A stretch of DNA of 13,735 nt, from NCBI GenBank assembly GCA_035687895.1, contig DASRUE010000201.1, positions 1-13,735 on the forward strand, given 5' to 3'. The stretch comes from JAERML01 sp035687895. Lineage in GTDB: Bacteria; Bacteroidota; Ignavibacteria; UBA10030; UBA6906. Of this stretch, positions 1-6,382 are shown piece by piece. The notes below the pieces were generated by a model. It was not told the DNA's origin. It searched no databases and saw only the letters and a program-made list of their open reading frames with translations. Made by a program: the position numbers and the translations under genes. Within the stretch, counting starts at the first letter, position 1; each line of letters begins with the position of its first letter.

Positions 1-1
1 G

Positions 2-187
2 CGGCTCTGCAAGTATGCAAAGGAGAAAGGTGTCACCATTGCCATCAATCCCGATGCGCACAACAGGGAAGGGCTGCGGGACGTGTTCTATGGTGTTGGT
101 ATCGCCCGCAAAGGCTGGCTGGAGAAGAAGGACGTGCTGAATGCACAACGCTTGAACGGCGTTCTTGAGTATCTGCAAATAGCATGA
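2..187 (+). CDS. polX: DNA polymerase X, C-terminal end (partial)
   Basis: This is the last 61 residues of a protein whose start lies left of the window. The reading frame is open from base 2 to a TGA at 185-187. The visible end contains AINPDAHN, then GLRDVFYGVGIARKGWLEKKDVLN, split here as GLRDVFYGVGIA and RKGWLEKKDVLN. This matches the end of the PHP domain in bacterial family X DNA polymerases, where the sequence runs close to 'NPDAH..EGL.D..YGVG.ARRGWL...DVLN'. The family fills short gaps during base excision repair, and its C-terminal PHP domain gives a metal-dependent 3'-5' exonuclease and phosphatase activity. The His of PDAH is a usual PHP metal ligand. The gene leads a tight run that also holds endonuclease III, another base-excision-repair enzyme. 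The polymerase domain itself is outside the window. Confidence 0.88.
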   Translation, partial: RLCKYAKEKGVTIAINPDAHNREGLRDVFYGVGIARKGWLEKKDVLNAQRLNGVLEYLQIA

Positions 188-191
188 GGAG
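186..191 (+). promoter_or_regulatory. Ribosome-binding site overlapping the polX stop
   Basis: GAGGAG lies nine bases before the ATG at 201 and shares bases with the polX TGA. The overlap suggests the two genes are translated from one message. Confidence 0.65.
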
Positions 192-200
192 ACTATCACG

Positions 201-416
201 ATGAACAGGTCGAACGTCTGGTGGGGCATTATTCTCATCCTTATGGGCGTCCTCTTCATGTTGGATAACATGGAGGTTCTCGACTTCGGGGACACGATCA
301 GAACATATTGGCCGGTGTTTCTTGTTGTGTGGGGGCTGCAGTTGGTGTTACGGAAAAAGCCAGGTACACCGCCCATGAAGAACGAATCCGGCAGTCAGAC
401 CGAACCCAGGAGTTGA
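201..416 (+). CDS. Small two-helix membrane protein, LiaI/LiaF-like
   Basis: This 71-residue protein has two predicted membrane helices, roughly residues 7-22 (WWGIILILMGVLFMLDN region) and 37-50 (YWPVFLVVWGLQLVL region), and a charged hydrophilic tail from residue 51. The pattern 'W.GIILI..G.LFLLDN...' followed by 'YWP..L...G' is typical of the LiaI-LiaF-like/DUF5668 transmembrane family, whose members occur near cell-envelope stress systems in many phyla. The start is well supported by a GAGGAG ribosome-binding site at 186-191, overlapping the polX stop codon, nine bases before the ATG. Its direct role here cannot be read from the sequence, and it lacks any catalytic motif. Confidence 0.78.
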   Translation: MNRSNVWWGIILILMGVLFMLDNMEVLDFGDTIRTYWPVFLVVWGLQLVLRKKPGTPPMKNESGSQTEPRS

Positions 417-424
417 GCATTCCG

Positions 425-712
425 ATGCCATCGGTGAAGTTCATTTCATTAAACAAGGCCAGAGAGGTCAAGACTGGTGCCACGATTCTTGCGGCCGCAT
501 CGCAATGCAAGATTCCAATCGGTCAATCGTGCGACGGTGACGGGATTTGCGGGTGGTGCAGGGTGACTGTGTTGGAAGGTGCGGAACGTCTTGCCCCTCC
601 AACCAACCTCGAAAAGAAGTTGATGCAAGAGAAGGGGTTCGCGCAGAACGAACGTGCCGCATGCCTGGCGAAGGTGCAGGGTGATGTTGCCGTGACCACA
701 ACCTACTGGTGA
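425..712 (+). CDS. 2Fe-2S ferredoxin (plant/adrenodoxin-like fold)
   Basis: This 95-residue electron carrier shows the cluster signature of beta-grasp 2Fe-2S ferredoxins: C36-x5-C42-x2-C45 in CDGDGICGWC, and a fourth ligand C80 in ERAACLAKV. The CX5CX2C spacing is the adrenodoxin/bacterial Isc-Fdx style rather than the CX4CX2C of photosynthetic ferredoxins. The gap to the last Cys is 34 residues. C28 is an extra cysteine. The frame is open further upstream to 308, but that part overlaps the previous gene. ATG 425 gives a normal-length ferredoxin and has AGGAG at 408-412. It sits 8 bases after the membrane-protein gene and 3 bases before the DinB-like gene, so it is surely part of the same operon. 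Its redox partner is not evident. Confidence 0.87.
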   Translation: MPSVKFISLNKAREVKTGATILAAASQCKIPIGQSCDGDGICGWCRVTVLEGAERLAPPTNLEKKLMQEKGFAQNERAACLAKVQGDVAVTTTYW

Positions 713-715
713 CAG

Positions 716-1186
716 ATGGATAACAGAATGCTCGTCGTGAGTCGCCTCGTCCAGCACGTGGAAGAGCTGCATGGATTTCTGGATGGTCTGTCGGATGACC
801 AGTTGCGGGAACGCCCTTCGCCGAACGCATGGTCGCTGCACGAGTTGGCGACGCATCTGTGCGAGGTGCAGGATGTCTTTATCGAGCGGGTCGCCCGGAT
901 TCTTGTGGAGGAGAAGCCGGCAATCATCCCCTTCGAGCCCGATCAGGCACGGCAGGATGGGCTCTACTTTACAGAGAACCTCAAGAAGCGATTGGCAGAG
1001 TTCGAGATGCAGCGACAGACCTTCGTATCACTCCTCGAAACGCTTTCAGACAAGCAATGGAAACAGGAAGGGATTCACCCGCAGCTAATGCACTACACCA
1101 TCGAAAAGTGCACCGAGGCATTGATGCGCCACGAGGAACATCATCTCTACCAGATGTACAACATCTTCTTTGGCGTGAAGGAATAA
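716..1186 (+). CDS. DinB/YfiT-fold putative metal-dependent protein
   Basis: This 156-residue protein belongs to the DinB/DUF664-like four-helix-bundle superfamily. The visible hallmarks are the N-terminal 'L...LDGLSDDQL..RPSPNAWS' stretch, then H47 in ELATHLCEVQD, and the C-terminal RHEEHHLYQMY with H139 and H143. These three histidines are where this family usually binds a divalent metal. Family members with known activity act in low-molecular-weight-thiol transfer (bacillithiol or mycothiol) or as metal-dependent hydrolases, and many have no assigned function. It is not related to DNA polymerase IV, which shares the DinB name. The ATG at 716 lies 3 bases after the ferredoxin stop, and the gene ends 3 bases before the next one. 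The sequence does not show what it acts on. Confidence 0.8.
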   Translation: MDNRMLVVSRLVQHVEELHGFLDGLSDDQLRERPSPNAWSLHELATHLCEVQDVFIERVARILVEEKPAIIPFEPDQARQDGLYFTENLKKRLAEFEMQRQTFVSLLETLSDKQWKQEGIHPQLMHYTIEKCTEALMRHEEHHLYQMYNIFFGVKE

Positions 1187-1189
1187 TCC

Positions 1190-1558
1190 GTGACCCGGTA
1201 TCAGCGTCATGTCTTCGTTTGCATCAACGAGCGCCCGGCGGGCCATCCAAAGGGATGTTGCCTGGAGAAAGGTTCGGCACAGGTGCGCGACACGCTTAAG
1301 GCCGAGCTACAGAAGCGTGGTTTGGCGGGCATTGTTCGTGCCAACAATGCCGGCTGTCTTGACGCCTGTGAATTCGGCGTAAGCATGGTGGTCTACCCGG
1401 AAGGAATATGGTATGGAGGTGTGACCGTTGCAGATATCCCTGAGATCGTGGAGAGGACGATCATAAGGGGCGAAGTGATTGAGAGATTAGTGATTAAGGA
1501 TGAGAGGTACCGGCCATCAGCATTGCATTTTGCGTCACTCAACTTGCCAATCAAATAA
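1190..1558 (+). CDS. Thioredoxin-like 2Fe-2S ferredoxin
   Basis: This 122-residue protein starts at GTG 1190. It begins with RHVFVCINERP and has C11, C23/C24 in KGCCLEKG, and C56-x3-C60 in AGCLDACEFG. That gives C11-x12-C24...C56-x3-C60, the ligand pattern of the thioredoxin-like ferredoxins typified by Aquifex aeolicus Fd4 and the Shethna-type proteins. The same fold is the NuoE-like domain of complex I and hydrogenases. The following VVYPEGIWYGGVTVADIPEIVE segment is also a family hallmark (YPEGIWYGGVTV visible at residues 69-80). The last 20 or so residues (about 103-122) extend past the usual end of the domain. It is the second, structurally unrelated 2Fe-2S ferredoxin in this operon. No hydrogenase or Nuo gene is nearby to explain it. 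Confidence 0.87.
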   Translation: MTRYQRHVFVCINERPAGHPKGCCLEKGSAQVRDTLKAELQKRGLAGIVRANNAGCLDACEFGVSMVVYPEGIWYGGVTVADIPEIVERTIIRGEVIERLVIKDERYRPSALHFASLNLPIK

Positions 1559-1565
1559 GACGCCT

Positions 1566-2510
1566 ATGAGCATCTACCAGCACCTTTCCATGCCAATCCC
1601 CACGATTGCCTATTGCGCGATCCATCAGGCCCTGCCGGAAGTCCCCAAGGATGAGTATCTCAAGACGATGAAGGAGTTGCACGCTCGCATCGCGGCAGAA
1701 ACGGAGTCCATCAACACAGGGTACAAGAAGTTCATCGCGGAGGCAATCACCCGCGAAACCACAATGTTGAAAGGGACCCTCTCCCAGTTCCTTCAAACGC
1801 CGTTCAAATCTGACACAGAGGAGATCCGCCGCATCCTCGGAGAGTCATTTGAAAAGTTCAAGGATCAGCTCCTCGATGGCCGGGGATTCGGACTGAGCCA
1901 GTCAGTCGAAGGGAGGGTGTTCTTTAGCCCTTCCCGCAAAGCGGTAGAGCGAAAGCTCCTGCAGAATGGCAAAGCGTACCTTGAAGAACTGGGATTCGCA
2001 GGGGGCAAGGGGAAAGGTGAGATTTTTGAGTCGATGTTCATCATTCATGGAGGTGTGAATCTCGACATTCTCGAACACATCGTCCGGGATAAGCTGGGGA
2101 TTTATGCCACCACGCATGGCAAGCACATCAAGGAATTCGGCAGTTACTCGTATGCTGCCTACAATCGGGTCTATTCCAAGGGTGACCTTCCTCCGAAGAA
2201 GGAACTCGGGAAATTTGTGGAGATAGCGATCTTCTTCTCAAAGCCCGACATCAAATATGCTCCCTTCCGCAGTGGTCTCGCCGACGCATTCGAGAAGCTC
2301 TGCCGGGACCTAGCCATCGATCATCTCTCTCTGTGGCAACGGAAGCTTGGACTCGGTGGGGGGAAGGAATTTGTGCTAAGGATTGTCGGCAATAGTTCGG
2401 ACAAGATCAGTCAAAGCATCCAATGGCTCGACAGCTACAAGGAGAAACCGTTCGTTCGTGAGTCCCTTATTGTGGATGGACGGTTGGTTGTTAAGGACCT
2501 CCTTTTCTGA
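1566..2510 (+). CDS. Protein of unknown function, 314 residues
   Basis: I do not recognise a family for this protein. The chosen ATG at 1566 lies 7 bases after the ferredoxin stop. The frame continues upstream to 1500, but only through the end of that gene. There is no signal peptide and no clear membrane helix. Residues 28-105 are rich in Lys and Glu and probably helical. The central part has a Gly/Lys-rich stretch (FAGGKGKGE, 144-152) followed by an apparent alpha/beta region (FESMFIIHGGVNLDILEH, 154-171). A second glycine-rich turn (LGLGGGKE, 261-268) precedes a hydrophobic strand. The C-terminus reads IVDGRLVVKDLLF. His and Cys residues are scattered and form no evident metal site. Good codon structure over 945 bases and the tight fit between two conserved genes make it a real gene. 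The endonuclease III gene starts 10 bases downstream. Confidence 0.75.
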   Translation: MSIYQHLSMPIPTIAYCAIHQALPEVPKDEYLKTMKELHARIAAETESINTGYKKFIAEAITRETTMLKGTLSQFLQTPFKSDTEEIRRILGESFEKFKDQLLDGRGFGLSQSVEGRVFFSPSRKAVERKLLQNGKAYLEELGFAGGKGKGEIFESMFIIHGGVNLDILEHIVRDKLGIYATTHGKHIKEFGSYSYAAYNRVYSKGDLPPKKELGKFVEIAIFFSKPDIKYAPFRSGLADAFEKLCRDLAIDHLSLWQRKLGLGGGKEFVLRIVGNSSDKISQSIQWLDSYKEKPFVRESLIVDGRLVVKDLLF

Positions 2511-2520
2511 TTAGTCGGAC

Positions 2521-3225
2521 ATGTCTAAGTCCTTACCTACAAGAAAAAAAGCGAAGAAGCCTTCGGAGTCTTTGGAGGAAAAGAAAGTACGGGCTGCAAG
2601 GATTCTTCAGCTCTTGAAAAAGGAGTTCCCCCAACCAAAGACAGCCCTTCTTCATGAGAATCCCTTTCAACTACTGATTGCCACAATCCTCTCCGCCCAA
2701 TGTACCGACGAGCGGGTGAACATGGTAACGAAGGACCTCTTCAAGAAGTACCACACTCCCGGGGATTTTGCCAACGCAAATGTCGCAGAGATGGAGCAGG
2801 ATATCCGCTCGACCGGGTTCTTCAGGATGAAGGCGAAAAATATCATGGCGTGCAGTCAGGAGCTTGTGACCAGGCATGACGGCAAAGTGCCAGACACAAT
2901 AGACGAACTTGTGCTGCTCCCGGGTGTCGGACGGAAAACGGCAAATGTGGTATTGGGGCAGGCCTTCGGTACCACCGCAGGGGTGGTGGTGGATACACAC
3001 GTGCACCGGCTTTCCCAGCGTCTCGGGTTCACAGATGGAGACGACCCCGTGAAGATCGAACAGGATTTGATGGCATTGTTCCCACGCAAATATTGGATCG
3101 ATGTTGGTTCGCTGCTCATCCTGCATGGCCGGAAGACCTGTAATGCGCGCTCACCGAAGTGCCTCGAATGTATTGCTGCGGCCTACTGTCCTTCTGCGGA
3201 GCTGTTCAAAGGAAAACAAAGGTAG
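2521..3225 (+). CDS. nth: Endonuclease III (DNA glycosylase/AP lyase)
   Basis: This 234-residue bifunctional glycosylase removes oxidised pyrimidines and nicks abasic DNA in base excision repair. The helix-hairpin-helix LLPGVGRKTANVV carries the catalytic lysine K139 (K120 in E. coli). The catalytic aspartate is D158 in VDTHVHRLSQRLG (D138 in E. coli). The [4Fe-4S] cluster loop is complete: C207-x6-C214-x2-C217-x5-C223. ILSAQCTDERVN at about 56-67 is another family block. The N-terminus has about 20 extra Lys-rich residues (RKKAKKPSESLEEKK) compared with E. coli Nth, which may help DNA binding. The start is ATG 2521, with no strong ribosome-binding site. It follows the unknown gene by 10 bases and precedes the exporter by 5. 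Confidence 0.96.
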   Translation: MSKSLPTRKKAKKPSESLEEKKVRAARILQLLKKEFPQPKTALLHENPFQLLIATILSAQCTDERVNMVTKDLFKKYHTPGDFANANVAEMEQDIRSTGFFRMKAKNIMACSQELVTRHDGKVPDTIDELVLLPGVGRKTANVVLGQAFGTTAGVVVDTHVHRLSQRLGFTDGDDPVKIEQDLMALFPRKYWIDVGSLLILHGRKTCNARSPKCLECIAAAYCPSAELFKGKQR

Positions 3226-3230
3226 CCGTA

Positions 3231-4787
3231 GTGTCTGACCCCGTTTCTGAAACACTTTCCTCGCCGGAGGACCGCAACCAACAGAACCGCATCAAGATCA
3301 TCATTGGTGTCATCTGTGCCGCATTCCTCGCCGCTCTCGACACGACCATTCTTGCCACTGTTATGCCAACCATCGTGGGCGACCTTGGTGGGTTGAGTCT
3401 CTACAGCTGGGTTTTCTCGGTGTACATGATCATGACCGCCGTATCAACTCCAGTGTGGGGGAAATTGTCAGACACGTTGGGCAAGCGTTCGATCTTCTTC
3501 GCAGCCGTGGTTTTGTTTCTCTTCGGATCCATTCTCTGCGGACTCTCCCAGAGCATGTTGCATCTGATTCTCTTTCGGGGCATTCAGGGAATCGGTGCTG
3601 GAGGGCTCGCGTCGGTTCCGTTCGCCCTCATCAGCACGGTGTTTCCACCGCATGAACGAGGGAAGGCACTGGGATTCTTTGCCTCGACGTGGGGGATCTC
3701 GAGCGTTATCGGACCTCTGCTCGGGAGTTTCATCGTTCTCCAATTCGACTGGCGCTGGGTGTTCTTCGTCAATATTCCTGGTGCAATTGCGGCCGTTTCC
3801 ATCGTGGCGGCGAACTATCATGAGCGCCCTATTCACAACAAGGAGAAGATCGACTACATCGGGTCCATTCTTCTCTGCACTGCGATTGTCTCCTTGTTAC
3901 TGATCGTACTGCAGGGCGGGAAGGGAGGCGGGTTCTTGAGGACTGACGTGCTGGTTGCGGCAGTCGTTTGTAGTGTGAGCACCTTCCTATTCATCCTGCA
4001 GGAGGGCAAGGCTGCCAGTCCGATTCTGGAGCTTCATTTCTTTACTCGCCGGGCATTCTGGGCGGGAAACCTCCTCGCGTTCATGGCGAGCTTCGCGATT
4101 TACGGTGTGATTGCATATGTACCCCTATTTGCGCAGAGCATCAAGAACGGAACGGCCGCAGAGTCAGGCGTGGTCATCACCTCGATGTCGGTCAGTTGGT
4201 CTATCGCAAGTGTCACTGCCGGCCGCATTGTGTACCGGCTTGGCGAGAAACTCTTGATTCTTGTGGGGATGTTATTCATGGTGGTGGGGTTCATCGTCTT
4301 GTTGTGGCTGGGATCGGAGACATCACTCTCCTTTTTGGTTATTACGGTCATTATCATCGGCCTCGGAATGGGGACACAGACCCCGTCGCTCATGCTCAGC
4401 GTGCAGCATAGCCTCGACCCAACAAACATCGGTGTCGCAACATCGACTCAGATGCTGGCAAGAACCATTGGCGGTGCGGTGGGTGTTGGGGTGATTGGAT
4501 CAGCGGTAGCGGGGTCAATGCAAAAACAGTTTGCTCTCTTCCAGATGCAGGGAATACTGGGTGGCCTGCCGGAGGCGGCTCAATCGCACCTTGGCGAGCC
4601 CCAGGAACTGTTGAGCGATACGTTTCGCAGCTTGATGGCGCCGGGCGACCTTGCGATTGTTGTGAACGCTTTTGCAACTGCACTGCATGACGCGTTCGTC
4701 ATCGGGCTGATCGTTACAGTGCTTGGGATAGGCGTGACGCTGTTGCTCCCCCCATCTGTATTGCACAGGCTGGAGAAAAGCAGCTAG
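3231..4787 (+). CDS. MFS transporter, DHA2 (EmrB/QacA-like) family
   Basis: This is a 518-residue inner-membrane drug:H+ antiporter-type protein of the 14-helix DHA2 group. Numbering from GTG 3231, it has the TM1 motif LAALDTTILATVMPTIVGDL (D37), motif A GKLSDTLGKRS (77-87) between TM2 and TM3, motif B RGIQGIGAGG (116-125), motif C-like GISSVIGPLLG (155-165), and the DHA2 block WRWVFFVNIPGAI (174-186). The length and about 14 hydrophobic stretches fit the family. The frame is open upstream to 3159 inside nth, but GTG 3231 has AAAGG at 3218-3222 eight bases before it and gives the normal N-terminus. Substrate cannot be predicted. It closes the + strand run, 5 bases after nth, and ends in a hairpin shared with the convergent neighbour. 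Confidence 0.9.
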   Translation: MSDPVSETLSSPEDRNQQNRIKIIIGVICAAFLAALDTTILATVMPTIVGDLGGLSLYSWVFSVYMIMTAVSTPVWGKLSDTLGKRSIFFAAVVLFLFGSILCGLSQSMLHLILFRGIQGIGAGGLASVPFALISTVFPPHERGKALGFFASTWGISSVIGPLLGSFIVLQFDWRWVFFVNIPGAIAAVSIVAANYHERPIHNKEKIDYIGSILLCTAIVSLLLIVLQGGKGGGFLRTDVLVAAVVCSVSTFLFILQEGKAASPILELHFFTRRAFWAGNLLAFMASFAIYGVIAYVPLFAQSIKNGTAAESGVVITSMSVSWSIASVTAGRIVYRLGEKLLILVGMLFMVVGFIVLLWLGSETSLSFLVITVIIIGLGMGTQTPSLMLSVQHSLDPTNIGVATSTQMLARTIGGAVGVGVIGSAVAGSMQKQFALFQMQGILGGLPEAAQSHLGEPQELLSDTFRSLMAPGDLAIVVNAFATALHDAFVIGLIVTVLGIGVTLLLPPSVLHRLEKSS

Positions 4788-4823
4788 CAAGAACTTCCGT
4801 GTCGAGGCATCCTAGTTCTTGCT
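4786..4823. terminator. Perfect inverted repeat between convergent genes, likely bidirectional terminator
   Basis: AGCAAGAACT at 4786-4795 is repeated as its exact reverse complement AGTTCTTGCT at 4814-4823, with an 18-base loop. The arms overlap both stop codons: TAG 4785-4787 of the exporter and, on the other strand, TAG 4814-4812 of the zinc-ribbon gene. No long T-run follows on either side, so it may act as a weak terminator or as a 3'-end-stabilising hairpin. Confidence 0.55.
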
Positions 4824-5057
4824 GATCATTTCATTGTGCAGCTTGGTGATGCAGGAACCGCAAAAGTAGAAGAGGCGATAGTCGCCGATTTGTCGCTCGA
4901 TAAGCTGTGCCTTCGGAAACTGTTCCCGGCACAGCGAGCAACGCTCTTTGTGAATGTCCTCCGGGGCTTTTCCATGTCGGATAACCGCCTTGAAGCCGAA
5001 CAAGGCGATAACGACCATGACGATGATGAAGGCAACTGCGAGAACTGTAACGGTCAT
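4812..5057 (-). CDS. Small membrane-anchored zinc-ribbon protein
   Basis: This 81-residue protein has one N-terminal membrane helix, about residues 4-21 (TVLAVAFIIVMVVIALFGF region), with no cleavage site. A short basic linker leads into a cytoplasmic-looking domain with two CxxC pairs: C40-x2-C43 (ERCSLCREQFP) and C66-x2-C69 (FYFCGSCI). The four cysteines 22 residues apart fit a zinc ribbon. The family is not one I can name. Similar small anchored zinc ribbons are common and mostly uncharacterised. It is transcribed towards the exporter and away from the HD-domain gene. The ATG at 5057 gives a complete helix, so the start is reasonable. Confidence 0.75.
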   Translation of the reverse strand: MTVTVLAVAFIIVMVVIALFGFKAVIRHGKAPEDIHKERCSLCREQFPKAQLIERQIGDYRLFYFCGSCITKLHNEMISKN

Positions 5058-5144
5058 TTGCTGGCGCGGTTGATGGCAATTCGTGTCAGGAATATACGGA
5101 CATATTTCACATAATCAAGAACTTTACTCAGGCCACTGATCGAA
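5058..5144. promoter_or_regulatory. Divergent intergenic region (87 bp)
   Basis: This gap lies between the divergent zinc-ribbon (-) and HD-domain (+) genes and must hold their promoters if both are transcribed from here. It is A/T-richer than the flanks around 5088-5125. No convincing -35/-10 pair or Bacteroidota-type TAnnTTTG box was found, and neither start has a strong ribosome-binding site. Confidence 0.35.
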
Positions 5145-5708
5145 ATGGACAACGAGAGTATCCCCCGACAGAAATCGCTTGATCTTCTCTTTGAATATAC
5201 AAAAACCGACAGTCTCCGGAAGCACGCGCTTGCGGTGGAAGCAACCATGCGCGCCTATGCAAAGAAGTTCAATGAAGATGAGGAGAAATGGGGGGCGGTC
5301 GGCTTGCTCCACGATTTTGACTATGAAATGTATCCGCAGGTCCCCGATCACCCAATGAAGGGGACGGAGATCCTGACACAACGAGGCTACCCGGAGGATA
5401 TCAGGCGGGCGATCCTCGGTCACGTTCCAGCGATCAACTTCCCTCGGGACACGACGATGGCGAAAACACTATTTGCCTGCGATGAACTTTGCGGCTTCAT
5501 TGTTGCGTGTGCGATGGTACGGCCGAACAAGATTGCTGATCTCCAGTCTTCCTCTGTGAAGAAGAAGCTCAAAGATAAGGCCTTTGCCCGAACGGTGAGC
5601 AGGGAGGACATCTACCAGGGAGCGGAGGAAATGAAGGTCAATCTTGACGAACACATTCAGTTTGTCATCGAGGCCCTGCGAGGCGTTTCCACGGAAATCG
5701 GAGTATAG
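5145..5708 (+). CDS. HD-domain phosphohydrolase
   Basis: This 187-residue protein of the HD superfamily has metal-binding residues in the canonical order: H27 (SLRKHALAVE), H56-D57 (GLLHDFDYE), H93 (AILGHVPA) and D113 (FACDELCGF). The compact length and the LLHDFDYE...HP.KG...L motif match the stand-alone HDIG/HDc proteins found in many anaerobes and in Bacteroidota, which are presumed nucleotide or phosphate-ester hydrolases. There is no sensory or membrane domain, so a classical c-di-GMP phosphodiesterase (HD-GYP) is unlikely. It is followed after a single base by a methyltransferase gene, which suggests translational coupling and a shared pathway. The substrate is unknown. Confidence 0.85.
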   Translation: MDNESIPRQKSLDLLFEYTKTDSLRKHALAVEATMRAYAKKFNEDEEKWGAVGLLHDFDYEMYPQVPDHPMKGTEILTQRGYPEDIRRAILGHVPAINFPRDTTMAKTLFACDELCGFIVACAMVRPNKIADLQSSSVKKKLKDKAFARTVSREDIYQGAEEMKVNLDEHIQFVIEALRGVSTEIGV

Positions 5709-5709
5709 T

Positions 5710-6378
5710 ATGGCACTTGCACGAACACTCGAACCGGAAGTGATGGAGACCGAGAAGGATGCGGTTGAGTACGACAGCATGGACTTTGCCGAAGTCAACC
5801 TCGCCTTTGCGCAGCGCGCGCTTGAACTCGCACCGCAACAGGGACGCATTCTCGACATAGGCACAGGGACGGCACGAATCCCTATCGTGATGCTACAGCA
5901 GGGAAGAAGTGAAATCACCATTCACGCCATCGACCTCTCCCGTGAAATGTTGAAGGTGGCCAGGAAGAATGTGGATGCGAGCAAGTTGAGCGGCAGGATC
6001 ACGCTACAACTTGTGGATGCCAAGCGGCTCCCCTTTGTCCCGTTGGAGTTTGACATGGTGATCTCCAACAGTGTGGTGCACCACGTTCCGAATCCAGTAA
6101 CGTTTTTTGTAGAACTGGTTCGCGTCGTGCGGAAGGGGGGAGGGATCTTCGTTCGTGATTTGATGCGTCCTGCAACAGTAGAGGATGTCGGACGGCTGGT
6201 GCAAATGTACGCGGGTGACTCAGACCCGTATCAGCAGAAGCTCTACCGCGACTCCCTCCATGCAGCGCTCACCATCCCCGAAATTGAAGAGTATGCCATG
6301 AAAGCGGGGGTTACCGGTGCGCAGGTTGTTCAATCATCAGACCGACATTGGTCTCTGGAGCGGAAAACACAAGGCTAG
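5710..6378 (+). CDS. Class I SAM-dependent methyltransferase
   Basis: This 222-residue protein has a Rossmann-type methyltransferase core. Motif I is ILDIGTGTARIP (47-58), the acidic residue after strand 2 is D75 (HAIDLSREML), and the motif II/III region has D103 (LVDAKRLPF) and FDMVISNSVVHHV (114-126). VRKGGGIFVRDL (140-151) is the post-motif block. The tail has YRDSLHAALTIPEIEEYA and ends near SSDRHWSLER, a combination seen in an uncharacterised small-molecule methyltransferase group. The frame continues upstream to 5644 inside the HD gene, but ATG 5710, one base after that stop, gives a normal N-terminus. The target is unknown. It ends four bases before the convergent DUF1207 gene. Confidence 0.87.
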   Translation: MALARTLEPEVMETEKDAVEYDSMDFAEVNLAFAQRALELAPQQGRILDIGTGTARIPIVMLQQGRSEITIHAIDLSREMLKVARKNVDASKLSGRITLQLVDAKRLPFVPLEFDMVISNSVVHHVPNPVTFFVELVRVVRKGGGIFVRDLMRPATVEDVGRLVQMYAGDSDPYQQKLYRDSLHAALTIPEIEEYAMKAGVTGAQVVQSSDRHWSLERKTQG

Positions 6379-6382
6379 CCTG

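Noticed and set aside
716..1186. Reading the DinB-like gene as translesion DNA polymerase IV
   Set aside because: It is a 156-residue four-helix-bundle protein with a histidine metal site. Polymerase IV is about 350 residues with different motifs.
3159..3230. Earlier start for the exporter inside nth
   Set aside because: It would encode the Fe-S loop region of nth in another frame. GTG 3231 has a ribosome-binding site and gives the family's normal N-terminus.
6372..6381. Palindrome AGGCTAGCCT between the convergent methyltransferase and DUF1207 genes as a terminator
   Set aside because: It has no loop and no T-run, and its short length is compatible with chance.
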